From: Costus lasius
Taxonomy: Eukaryota; Streptophyta; Magnoliopsida; Zingiberales; Costaceae
Reading direction: 5' to 3'
Length of the DNA stretch: 64,000 nucleotides
Assembly: GCA_027563935.2 (NCBI GenBank)
Contig: CM050450.1
Span: forward strand, 27,019,439 to 27,083,438
In this document: positions 29,628-39,369 of the stretch, in pieces
Layout of the letters: each line of letters starts with the position of its first letter
Position numbering within the stretch: position 1 is the stretch's first letter
Program-made: the position numbers and the translations under genes
Notes under the pieces: model-generated
Database searches by the model: none
The model's input: only the letters and a program-made list of their open reading frames with translations
What the model was told of the DNA's origin: nothing

Positions 29628-32219
29628 GCTTGCAATTTGCAAAACAAGGATTCACTCGTGGAAACTTGGTAGGTATACATACGTTCAAGATTCCAAGCAC
29701 TGACCGAATTCGTTTTTATTTCTTTATTTCTTTATTTTTTTTTGAAGCAAGCTGCTGATCAATAGTGCGTTAAAGCAACTGAACTTTTACTAGATAATTG
29801 GATAAGCTATGTAGCCAAGAAAATTCTCTTTCTTAACAGTAATTTTTGTCAAATTGTTTGTTTTCTACTTTTTTTCAGTCTTAGTGTAGTTCTGAAGTGA
29901 GCGTGTTTCTTGTTAGGCTTTTATTTGATTGAGAAGATAACCAACTCTCGTGACATCATGGCGATCTGCGGAATCAAAGTGGGCGAGCAAGGAGACGAGG
30001 ATATACGGTTAGGGTTACTGTTATAGGTCAGACGTCTGCGCCATTGACACGAAAGATAGACGAGGTTTGCTGTCATGCTGTGCTCCCGGTTGTTTTCTAC
30101 ATTGTAGAATTCGTTAAGTGCCGAATATTCTTATTTGAATCTCAACATTTTCGGTTTCAATTGGTTAAAACATTTTAATTCAGATTCTTTTGAACAAGAC
30201 AGTTGAGATGATAATAATAATAATTACTTATAATTATCATCTTCATGACAAAAAAAACCAATATTGAGGTATTTGACGAAGAAACATACGCTCTTCTTTT
30301 TGATAAGAGACATTCATCGTAATGCACTGAGCAATACAACGTTACGTGCAAAACTCATTGAGGTGGTGCCGCGGGATGCAATGTAAAGCATTCTTGAATA
30401 GAATAGATAATGTTAAGGTTACCTCTTACAGTGTTGCATAATGCCAATTGAGTTATAGTACTTATAAAACCAACTTTGTGAATTGAGAGAATTTAGATGG
30501 CAGATGAATGGCTCTGGTGTGCTTAATGCTTTAACCCGTGTGTTTGTTCTTTATGTCGACTAGGGATGGCTTTGGTAGTTTATTGCCAATGACTTTTCTT
30601 TTACTAATCATATTATTCTTGTAAAACTTTTACTTCGGTTTTGGTGTTACCTCCCAGAGTTAATATATTTTTAGTGGATGTATATTATTCTAAATATTAA
30701 AAAATCTTTAGAAGTTTTTATGCTAGTATCTTGACTTCTAAGAAGCGTCATACGCTATGTTTTGCGAGTAGTTGTTTTTCTTTGTGATAATCATGATAAT
30801 TTGATTGATTATATTTTATTTCACATATCTGTCATTTTTTACCTACTTCACAGCACCTTCTTGGGTTCTGTTATCAACCGTGGGAGTTAAAAATCCTCTT
30901 CAGGTCTTATATTTCTATAAAGATTATTAAGAAAGAAGTAAATGCATTAGACTTTTTATCAACTGTCTCATCTAAGTTTTGTAAGTGCTACCTTTATGGT
31001 AATCATAATACTCAATTGATTATATAATTGTTACCTTATCTTACATTTTAGCTTATATTACAATTGATTATATTATTATTATTATTTTTTTTCCTATGAT
31101 GAAATTCACTTTTTTTTAAAAAGAAAACTAGTGCATTTGTTCTTTGTCCTATATGGTAGCTTCGGAGGGTACTTGAATTGTATGTTTAAAAATGATAGGC
31201 CTATAATGAACTTTTTGGACATGAAGGTATTCTAAAGTTAGCCTATGAGAATGTGTATTTTCTATATTGAATTTTACTTATTTTCTACAAAATCTAGGGT
31301 CTTTGTTTGTTGTCCTACGTGGTGGCTTTGGAGATTGCTTGAATTGTATGTATAAAAATGATATGGTAGTGGTAAGGAATTTGGTTAACTATAATTCTTC
31401 TTTCCCTATCTCTACTCTCTTTATCTAAAGAGTCTTTAAGGCCTATTTCGTTGGAAAGAATCCATATAGGGAGAAGAAAAAGTTGGAAAGAATCCATATG
31501 GGGAGAAAAAAAAATATAATAAATCTGGATGCAAATACAAATGTCCCTTTCACCACTTAGTAAGGTAGCCCCCAATTTTCTCCAACTTAGTAAAGTTTAT
31601 GCTCTTTATAATTTTAATAGATTTTATCTTTGATATAGACAAGTAAAGTTATGAAGGTGGGATTAGAAGATGTCAATTAATTACTAGTAATTCAACTAGT
31701 AAGGATTTTAATTGTTGATAATAAAGTATTGGGTCAAGTTTCGTCTTTATTATGCTTATGTGATGTTGTCAATTTTTCCAACTAGTAAAAACTTTGTTGA
31801 TGACAAGTCTTGCAGTCAAATTTGATGAATCTACTCTCCCCTTGCTTAACTTTTGAGCTACAAGTTTGATATGTAGATAAATAAACTTGCGATTGTTGAG
31901 AAATTGGGTTGAACACTTGTGCGTATCTAGTTTATCATTTTTTACATGGCTAGTGTTTTTTTTCTTTTTTAAATTTTCGAGGAGGAATTTCAAAGGCTAG
32001 ATCTTCTCATGTGAATTTTTTATTTCATTGCTCTGGTGATTGAAATTTTGCCCATCGCTTGAAACTTTCAAATTGGTCCTTTTTTTTACTTTAATTGTTT
32101 AGTCCTATACTAGCATCATGATTCAATCATTTTCATTATTTAAAACTATTGACCCCTCTAATTTGATGGAAAATCCTTATCCCTTAATGGAGTAATTATT
32201 GGAAAATGATAATCGAGCA
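29628..32219. other. 3' flank of the RCD1-like gene and intergenic DNA, no gene recognised
   Basis: The first few hundred bases may be 3' untranslated region; no convincing poly(A) signal could be singled out. Two duplicated stretches are visible: about 60 bp at 31137-31197 and 31302-31363 (shared core CTTGAATTGTATGT), and TTGGAAAGAATCCATAT at about 31451 and 31484. The rest is AT-rich without recognisable features. Confidence 0.5.
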
Positions 32220-32565
32220 ACACAATGAAATTAAAAGAATATTCTCAATCAAGGATCCTTAGTGATGGAAGAAGTGCGATCGTAGAAGAAAATTCACTTT
32301 AGGAGATCAACTTTGGTAGATATTAGATTGAGTTACGTCAAGGGGTAATCTATACAATAGGATAAATTACTTTTAACTTAATTGTATTCATTATTATGTT
32401 TTGTTCTAGACTATAATTAATGCTACTTCACTATAGTTGTTAGTTCAATCACCTAATTTATAGTTGGATTATGAAGCTGTGATAAATTGGTATTTGATGA
32501 CTTGATCTTTATGATATTTATCATTTTGATAAAGTCGTGCATTTTTGACACAAAAGTTCACAAAA
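32220..32565 (+). repeat. Athila-type LTR 3' fragment
   Basis: Order of words as in the other Athila LTRs: GATCAACTTTGG.., GGGGTAATCTATACAATAGG, GGTATTTGATGACTTGATC, TTTTGATAAAGTCGTGCATT. It is truncated on the 5' side. Confidence 0.5.
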
Positions 32566-32698
32566 TTAGAATCATGGGTGCACCTGTGTTAGAGATTCTC
32601 TTGCCATAAAAACCTTGCCATTGCTAATTCCCCTTTCTTGTGCTTCTCTCTCTAGTGAATTTTCTTTTGACCTTAAACAACTGATTCTAGCCTAGATC

Positions 32699-33288
32699 TT
32701 AGCTCCGTTTGGTATAACTGAAATTTTTTAGCTTCTGCTGGTTAAAAAAGTGCTGGTTGAAAAGTAGCTAGTTGGAAATGTTAAAAGGTGTTTGACTAAA
32801 TTGTTATGTAGGTCAATTTTTTTAAAAAAAGTATAATGTTTTTAAAAATAAAAAATTTAAAAATATCTTTTAGAAGTAAAACTAGAATAATAGTAATAAA
32901 TAATTTTTAATTAAAAATTAAATTTAATAATAATAATTTTGATAATTTTTTTTGTTAAATTTTTTTATAAAAGAGAAAATTTTAAGTAATAATTAAAAAA
33001 TTTTAAGTAATAATTAAAAAATTTTAAGTAATAATTAAAAAATTTTGATTTAATAATTTTATTTAAAAAATAATTTTATTATCGAAGCACATACGTGCAG
33101 ACATGAGATGCAAAAAAAAAAAAAATTATAACTAGAAAGTAGTCAATAGCAATTTCCTCCTAGCTTTTTCAAACCCATGTTGGTTCTAGGTTTGGAACCC
33201 AGAAACAGTTTGCCAAACACCTTAGCTTTTCAAAAATCTATTGTTTTGACCTATAAAAATAACTGACTAGCTATACCAAATAGGGCTC
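32699..33288. mobile_element. MITE-like element with GCTCCGTTTGGTATA ends
   Basis: The left end GCTCCGTTTGGTATAACT and the reverse complement of the right end GCCCTATTTGGTATAGCT are near-identical terminal inverted repeats. The AT-rich body contains a 24-bp unit (TTTTAAGTAATAATTAAAAA core) three times at about 32978-33050. Superfamily not certain (hAT-like). Confidence 0.55.
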
Positions 33289-33299
33289 TTGTCTCTTAT

Positions 33300-34087
33300 C
33301 GTTTTTCGCCAGTGCCAAATTACTCTTCCAACCTAATCTCTTTCGAGCTTACACCACTTCAACCTTGATTTCCATGGTTCCACTATTCGGAAAAGAGCTT
33401 GCCAGCGCTTCTAGTAGCCACTACAGTATATTTGGCATCAAGTATTAAAAAGCTAAGGCTAGGTACAAAGCTTTAGCTCAATGTCCGATCGTTGGCCCCA
33501 AATACTTCGAGCATGGAATGCTGTAGAAGCTTAAACTATTCAACGATATAACCTAGATGCGTCAACAAGTTGGGTAGTATATGGTGAGGAAAAATTGTAG
33601 GCAAATAAAAAATATGTAGTGGAAAATTTGACTAAAACTAATTTTTTTCCTTCAAGAGGATCCATATGAGATGAGCTAAGGGACATGATAGTAATTTTAC
33701 CTTTGAAATATACTTGACGTCGAAGGTTACAGATGCTCAAGTGTTCTCCCGCTACCGGAATCCACACAGTGACCCCTTGAAGATCACCCCATTTCGTGCT
33801 TAGTGCTAGCCTCGGAAGAAGGGATTGATGCCTTGGTGCTCAAGATATGGGAGGAGGGCAACAGTGCAAGGAGAAGAAGAGGGCATTGGCCACACTCAAA
33901 GGAGAGAATAATTTTTATAGTATGGCCTGACCCCTACTTGTTTATTTATACAAAGCGAGACTCTCTTCCTATGGCATGGTCGACCAACCAGGCAAGTCAA
34001 TGTGCTAAGGATTGGGCGCATATCACCTATTTAGAGGAAGGAGTTTCCTTTAAGGGCAAATCAAGAGAATTCCTTTCTTATTTTTCT
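33300..34087. other. No gene recognised
   Basis: Several short open stretches occur, but none resembles a known protein and none has splice-site support. A retroelement origin is possible since Athila gag begins shortly after. Confidence 0.5.
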
Positions 34088-34117
34088 CCTTGATCACATT
34101 TTATGACAAGTCCACCT

Positions 34118-34178
34118 TGCCATGCTTGGCCCGCCTTGCCATGCTTGGCCGGCTGCCTAGGCGTGCCAAGCATGGCAA
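34118..34178. repeat. Inverted repeat CTTGCCATGCTTGGC / GCCAAGCATGGCAAG
   Basis: CTTGCCATGCTTGGC occurs twice in tandem and then once in reverse complement, giving perfect 15-bp arms with a 16-base spacer containing CCTAGG. Confidence 0.9.
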
Positions 34179-34339
34179 GGGCATGTTTTACTAAGTGCCT
34201 AGGCTTGGCGCTTGGGCTTGTGCCTGGGCTAAGGCCCCTTGCTTCCTCTCTTACAGAGTGTAGCCACCCATGCTCGCATGGCCCAATCTCCAGGTTTTTA
34301 ACTAAGGCCTTACAATCCTCCATAGAAGTCACACTTGGA

Positions 34340-34775
34340 ATCTCTCCTTGAAACTTTTGTGGCAGTCCAGAGCAAGCAGAATGAAAATGTCAGTAAGGCC
34401 CTGAAATAGCTCACATCTACGGTAGATGCTCTTGCAACTCACAATAAGATGTTGGAGACTCAATTGGCCCAACAAGCTAGTTCCTCCTCTACACCAACAA
34501 GAAAACTCCCATCCCATCTCAACCTGAGATTAATCCTAGGGAGCATTGTAAGTAATCTCAACCCATAGTGGAAAGCAGCTTGAAGACCCTAAGATGCTTG
34601 ATCAAGAAGAAGTAGTGAAAGAGCCTGAAAGTCGAGAACCAAGAGAGACCATTTTGGAGAAAACACTAGATTTACCAGAAGAAAGGGAAGAAGAGAGACC
34701 ATAAGTTGCACCACCTGCTTACAAGCCTCCTATCCCCTTCACACAAAGACTAGCAAAAGTAAAGAGTGACAAACA
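34340..34775 (+). pseudogene. Athila/Tat gag C-terminal fragment
   Basis: The plus-strand translation reads ALATHNKMLETQLAQQASSS, then INPREHC (usually EVNPREQCKA), then GKQLEDPKMLDQEEVV and YKPPIPFTQRLAKVKSDKQ. This is the stretch before the protease in Athila-type polyproteins. It contains internal stops and ends abruptly at hairpin-word sequence. Confidence 0.7.
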
Positions 34776-34935
34776 GTGCGAATCACAGGCGGCCCGTGAA
34801 GAGTACTGCGGCTCAGAAAGTCTATTTTTGTATAGCGCGAATCACATACGTCCCGTGAACAAAATCTTCACCTGTGATGACTATAGTAGCGTGTACGACA
34901 TTTTACATAGTGTAAAGCACGTTCGAGCCGTGACA
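34776..34935 (+). repeat. Hairpin-word stretch (TCAC..GTGA, CACG..CGTG)
   Basis: Four loosely spaced words of the type AATCACAGGCGGCCCGTGAA, CACATACGTCCCGTG and CACGTTCGAGCCGTG. It resembles the U3 arrays of the Athila-type LTRs and probably marks a broken LTR. Confidence 0.5.
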
Positions 34936-35241
34936 AATGTGGGGTCATTTTTTTTTATCATTTTAAATGTGATTTGACCTTTTCAAATTCACCTTAAATT
35001 AATAAGGTTTTTTGTTTTAATGGGTTCTAGCTTCTAATTAATGCAAGCATTCATTGTTAATTACCCTTGAAAAATTCGAGCACCTTTGATTAAGAGATCT
35101 ATGTTATGAAATAAAAAAAAATAAAATGACTGAACAACATGATTCATTAAATATTAAAACAAAAATACATGATGAGTTCAGAAAGAAAAATGACAAAAGA
35201 TAGAAGTCTTCGTCAACTTGGATGATTTGTGTTTGCCAAAT

Positions 35242-36250
35242 ACCCAGCCTTAATAACTTATGAATATTTGAATTTGATATATGCTCAGCCCTTAGTGGCT
35301 TATGAGCAATTAAATTTGGCATATGCTCAGTCTTGATGATTTATGAGCATTTGAATTTGATATATGCTTGGTCTTGACAACCTGTGAGCATGTGAATTTG
35401 ACATGTGCTCGGTCTTGACGACTTGTGAGCATTTGATTTGATATGTACTCGGTCTTGACGACTTGTGAGTATTTGAATTTGACATGTGCTCGGTCTTGAT
35501 GACTTGTGAGCATTTAAATTTGACATGTGCACGGTCTTGATGACTTGTGAGCATTTAAATTTGTGAAATATCCAGCCTTAGCGGTTTGTTGGATATAAAT
35601 ATCCGGCCTTGACGGCTTGTTAGATATTTGATTTGAAAGATACCCAGCCTCAACGGCTTATTGGGTATTAATATTCGGCCATGATGGCTTGTTGGATATA
35701 GATATCCGGCTTTGATGGCTTGTTGGATATTTGATTTGAAAGATACCCAGTCTCAACGGCTTGTTGGGTAAAGATATCCAGCTATGACGGCTTATTGGAT
35801 ATTATTCAATTTGAACGATACCCTGCCTCAATGGCTTGTTGGGTAAAGATATCTGGCCATGATGGCTTGTTGGATATTCAACTTGAGAGATACCCAGTCT
35901 CAATGGCTTATTGGGTAAAGCTATCCAGCCTTGCGGCGTGTTGAATATTCGATTTGAGAAATTACTCGGCCTCAACGGCTTGCTGGGTAAAGATATTCGG
36001 CCTTGGAGCATGTTGGATATTCAATTTGAGAAATTATCTAGCCTCAACGGCTTGTTAGGTAAAGATATTCGGCCTTGCGGCGTGTTGGATATTCAATTTG
36101 AGAAATATCCGGCTTTACGACATGTTGGATATTTAAATTTGAGAAGATATCTAGCCTTGCAGTGTGTTGGATATTTGACTTGAAAAATATCCGGCCTTAC
36201 GACATGTTAGATATTTAAATTTGAGAAGATATCCGGCCTTGTGGCTTATT
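35242..36250 (+). repeat. Tandem array of covarying hairpin units (arrays A and B)
   Basis: About 27 units. In 35242-35569 the unit is 41 bp with core CTCGGTCTTGACGACTTGTG. In 35565-36250 units of about 30 and 41-45 bp alternate, with core CCGGCCTTGACGGCTTGTTG. Each unit has an outer arm pair and an inner arm pair around a 4-5 base loop; arms differ between units but stay complementary in most. It is non-coding in all frames over its length, although short chance ORFs exist on the minus strand. Confidence 0.92.
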
Positions 36251-36439
36251 GGATAATCAAGAAACACCCTCAAAACTGATATGCATTTGTTATAAGTCAT
36301 GGAGAAAAATCTGAGTTGTGTTGTAACAACGTCGAGGAACTACACCCTGATATGAAGTATCGACGTACGCACCTCCCAAACAACGTTATTAACAATACAC
36401 GTCAGGCATTTATTGTCCACGACTATGTTTGAATGAGTT

Positions 36440-36668
36440 GAGTGCATGGGTTGGGTGAACGAGCCGTGGGGCTAAACGTTCGAGGTTTGGATGAATGGGC
36501 CGATGGGCCAAACATTCAAAATTTGAGTGAATACGTCATGAGACCAATCATTCAAAATTTGGATGAACAAGTCTATGGGCCCAGCGTTCAAAGTTTGGAT
36601 GAACGGGTCGTGGGACCAAACGTTTAAAATTTGGGGAGAATGAGCTGTTCGGCCAAACATTCAAAATT
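36440..36668 (+). repeat. Tandem array C, about 42-45 bp units
   Basis: About five units built from CAAACGTTCAAAATTTGG plus GATGAACGGGTCGTGGGAC-like sequence. Within units, CGTTC..GAACG and GGTCGTGGGACC-type inverted words recur. Confidence 0.85.
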
Positions 36669-36674
36669 TGATGG

Positions 36675-37350
36675 CTGATTTATAAATCTGCTTAGATCTA
36701 ACTTTCTGATCGAAAATCCGAGATCAAATTCAGAAAGATTTGATTTAATATGGTAAGAGTCGATGTTCAGATCATTTTGAGAGTCATCCGATTAGTTGAG
36801 ATTCAGGAGAATTAATTACAGCCGTTGAAAGATTGATTTACAGATCTATTTTGATCTAGATCTCTGATCGAAAATTTAAGGGTGGATCTGGAAAGATCTG
36901 ATCCAAATTCGTAGGGATCAATTTTCAGATCATTTTGGAAGCCATCCGATGGGCTGAGATTTGTGCAAATCAATTTCAGCCGTTGATTTCATCAAACTCA
37001 TCATGGCTATTCATTTAAATTAGCAGATCTGCTTCAATTCACGTTTCGGATCGAAGATCCGAGATCATATTTGGGAAGTTCAAGTTCTATTTGATAGGGA
37101 TCAACTCCTTGATCATGTCAAAAGTCAACCGATTGAGCTAGATATGCTCCGATCAATTTCAGCCGTTGATTTAGATTTAAATCTGATTTATCACGACTGT
37201 TCATTTAAATTCGCAGATCTATATCATTCCGAGTCTCAGATCTAAAGATCCAATATCGTATTTGGAAGGATCGGGTTCGATATAATGGGGATTGACACCT
37301 TGATCATGTCAAATGTCAACGGATTGATCTAGATACATTCCGATCATTCG
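36675..37350 (+). repeat. Tandem array D, four diverged units of 140-190 bp
   Basis: Units begin near 36675, 36833, 37019 and 37211 and share GCAGATCTGCTTCAATTC-like, GATCGAAGATCCGAGATC-like, GATCATTTTG / GATCATGTCAAA and CAATTTCAGCCGTTGATTT blocks in the same order. The third has a perfect CGGATC-GAA-GATCCG hairpin. Further diverged ATCTGA words continue to about 37600. Confidence 0.75.
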
Positions 37351-38234
37351 TAGTCGTTTATTGCAAATTTAGATTTGAGACATTCGATCGAGGTTTGATT
37401 TAATCTGATCCGTTAGATTTTGAACTTAAATCGGATTGATCTGAATCATCCGATTTCATATGAAATAATATGGGCCGTCGATATGATTTGAATCTGGACC
37501 GCTGATTTGAAGTGGATGAATCTGAACCATTGGATTCAATTTATTTGATCAAGTTAATCTCGTCTGTCCGATTAATATTGAAATGATCTGCAGTGTCGAT
37601 CTGACTTGGATCTGGACCGTTCAAAAAAAAAAAATGAATGAATCTCTACCGTTGATTTTATTTCTTCGCCTCTCCCATCGACGGCGGTGGCGGATGAAAC
37701 TAGGGTTCGTCGCCGCCGACTGCTCGGTGATCCTCCACCCAATCGGCTCCGACTATATTTTCTCTGTGTTGAGAACAACTCGTGGCAGGAGTTTGACGAC
37801 GACTGGTGGAGTATCGGCGGCGAATCGAAGAGATCAACGGAAACAGGGTCGTCGGCACGAAATCGGTCGATTCCGGTGATCTGGCCGTCAGATTACCAGA
37901 TCCTTTCGTCTGTCTGTGCACACACTTGAGGAGAGGGTGTGGCTAAAGTTTGACATTGATCAAACGGTTAGATGTTGAGTTTGATGAGTAGGAGTGTCGG
38001 CAGACAAAGGGGGCTTCAGTGTTCTTCGTATGTGAACATCTGTCGTTGATGCTTCAAGTGACGACAACAAGTTTTTTTTTGTCCAAATAACACATGCAAT
38101 CTTGCATGGCTTTTAAAATCAGAATGATGGTAGTGTCGATGAGTAACGTCCTCAAAGACGATATACCGGTTGAGTAGCTGATGAAGACGACTGTACTTCT
38201 TCGATGATAAGTCTGTATCTACTCGTCATAATCA
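37351..38234 (+). other. Possible LTR-like remnant between arrays D and E
   Basis: 37660-37920 is GC-rich and reminiscent in style of the chromovirus LTR at 2414 (GGCGGCGAATCG, TTCCGGTGATCTGGCCG). A stretch at 36355-36400 (ATCGACGTACGCACCTCCCA) closely resembles the chromovirus leader at 8879-8906. Together they suggest that an unidentified chromovirus-type LTR hosts arrays C-E. No ends were found. Confidence 0.3.
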
Positions 38235-38650
38235 TAGATGTTTATTTCGTAGTTGTCTCTTCATCTTGGTGTGTTTATTTCGTAGTTGTCTCTCCATCAT
38301 GGTGTGTTTATTTCGGAGTTGTCTCTTCATCAAAATAGATGTTTATTCGAAGTTGTCTCTCCATCAAGGTGTGTTTATTTCAGAGTTGTCTCTCCGTCAA
38401 AATAGATATTTATTTCGGAATTGTCTCTTCATCATGGTGTGTTTATTTCAGAGTTGTCTCTCCATCAAAATAGATGTTTATTTCGGAGTTGTCTCTCCAT
38501 CATGGTGTATTTATTTCGGAGTTGTCTCTCCATCAAAATAGATGTTTATTTCGAAGTTGTCTCTCCATCGAGGTGTGTTTATTTCGGAGTTGTCTCTTTG
38601 TCAAAATAGATGTTTATTTCGGAGTTGTCTCTCCTTCATGGTGTATTTCT
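38235..38650 (+). repeat. Tandem array E, two alternating 31-37 bp units (six dimers)
   Basis: The core TTTATTTCGGAGTTGTCTCT is followed alternately by CCATCATGGTGTG and CCATCAAAATAGATG. Twelve units form six dimers of about 68 bp. Confidence 0.93.
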
Positions 38651-38684
38651 TTCATCCGTCTAGCACCTCTTTTATAGGAGATGG

Positions 38685-38910
38685 GTGGAGAAAATTTATT
38701 ATTATTTTTATTTAATTTTATATTTTATTATTTTATTATTTACTATTTTTATTTGTTTTTGTCTTTTATTATTTTTTATATGCGCTTACTCATTCCCTCC
38801 TCTCTTAACCGTAGACTTGGTTTTCTTTTTATTATTATTATTATTATTTATTATTTATTTGCTATTTTGGTTTTGCTTATTCTTTTCCTTTTTTAAAAAA
38901 AAAATCTGAA
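38685..38910. repeat. AT-rich simple sequence (TTATTATTTT)
   Basis: Low-complexity TTATT / TATTA tract. The hydrophobic ORFs read from it are chance products of T-rich codons. Confidence 0.85.
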
Positions 38911-38939
38911 TTCCGCCTTTTTTATGTTTTTTATATTTT

Positions 38940-39240
38940 TTTAACAAAAATAAATGGTCCAACACAAAAATCATGGGTCATGACAACTACTATAGCACGA
39001 GAAACTTCTTCATAGTACTAATCACGGGCGGGGCATGAACGTTGTTGTCAGCTATGATTGCAATCATGCCCCAGCCATATAAATTCGTGATCACGGCTAG
39101 GGTTCGCTCGTGACAAGCTCCACCACCGACCTTCTTTGTTGTTCTTCTCCGTTCGAGTTCCTTTGGCGTCCTTCCGCTTCCAGCTGATGAGCTCTGCCTT
39201 CTCCTTCGTTCTCTGAGCAGTTAGACCCCCCTAGGTATCA
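38940..39240 (+). repeat. Athila-type 5' LTR remnant with hairpin words
   Basis: It contains AATCACGGGCGGGGCATGAA, ATGATTGCAATCAT and GTGATCACGGC, and ends GGTATCATCTTTTGGCCGCC, a plausible decayed LTR-PBS junction (39233-39255). It is located where the gag-only element's left LTR should be. Confidence 0.4.
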
Positions 39241-39369
39241 TCTTTTGGCCGCCGATCGATGAGTTTCCCGGATTTATTGAGTTTCTCCACCACTGCTTCT
39301 GATCTGCGCTGCCATATGTCGTTTTGACCTTAGTGACTCTCTCTCAACGTCGATAGCGACCCTCTTTCT

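Noticed and set aside
35310..35554. Minus-strand ORFs with repeated SSRPSTYQIK-like words
   Set aside because: They are produced by the 41-bp tandem units; period 41 is not a multiple of three, so the repeated peptides come from frame rotation and not selection.
35242..36250. CRISPR array
   Set aside because: Repeats are diverged and directly abut each other, with no unique spacers, and the DNA is plant nuclear.
38266..38677. Plus-strand repeat protein (FRSCLSI.. repeats)
   Set aside because: It is the translation of array E; unit lengths of 31-37 bp shift the frame and no start context or homology supports coding.
38681..38909. Hydrophobic ORF resembling a membrane protein
   Set aside because: It is read from a TTATT simple-sequence tract.
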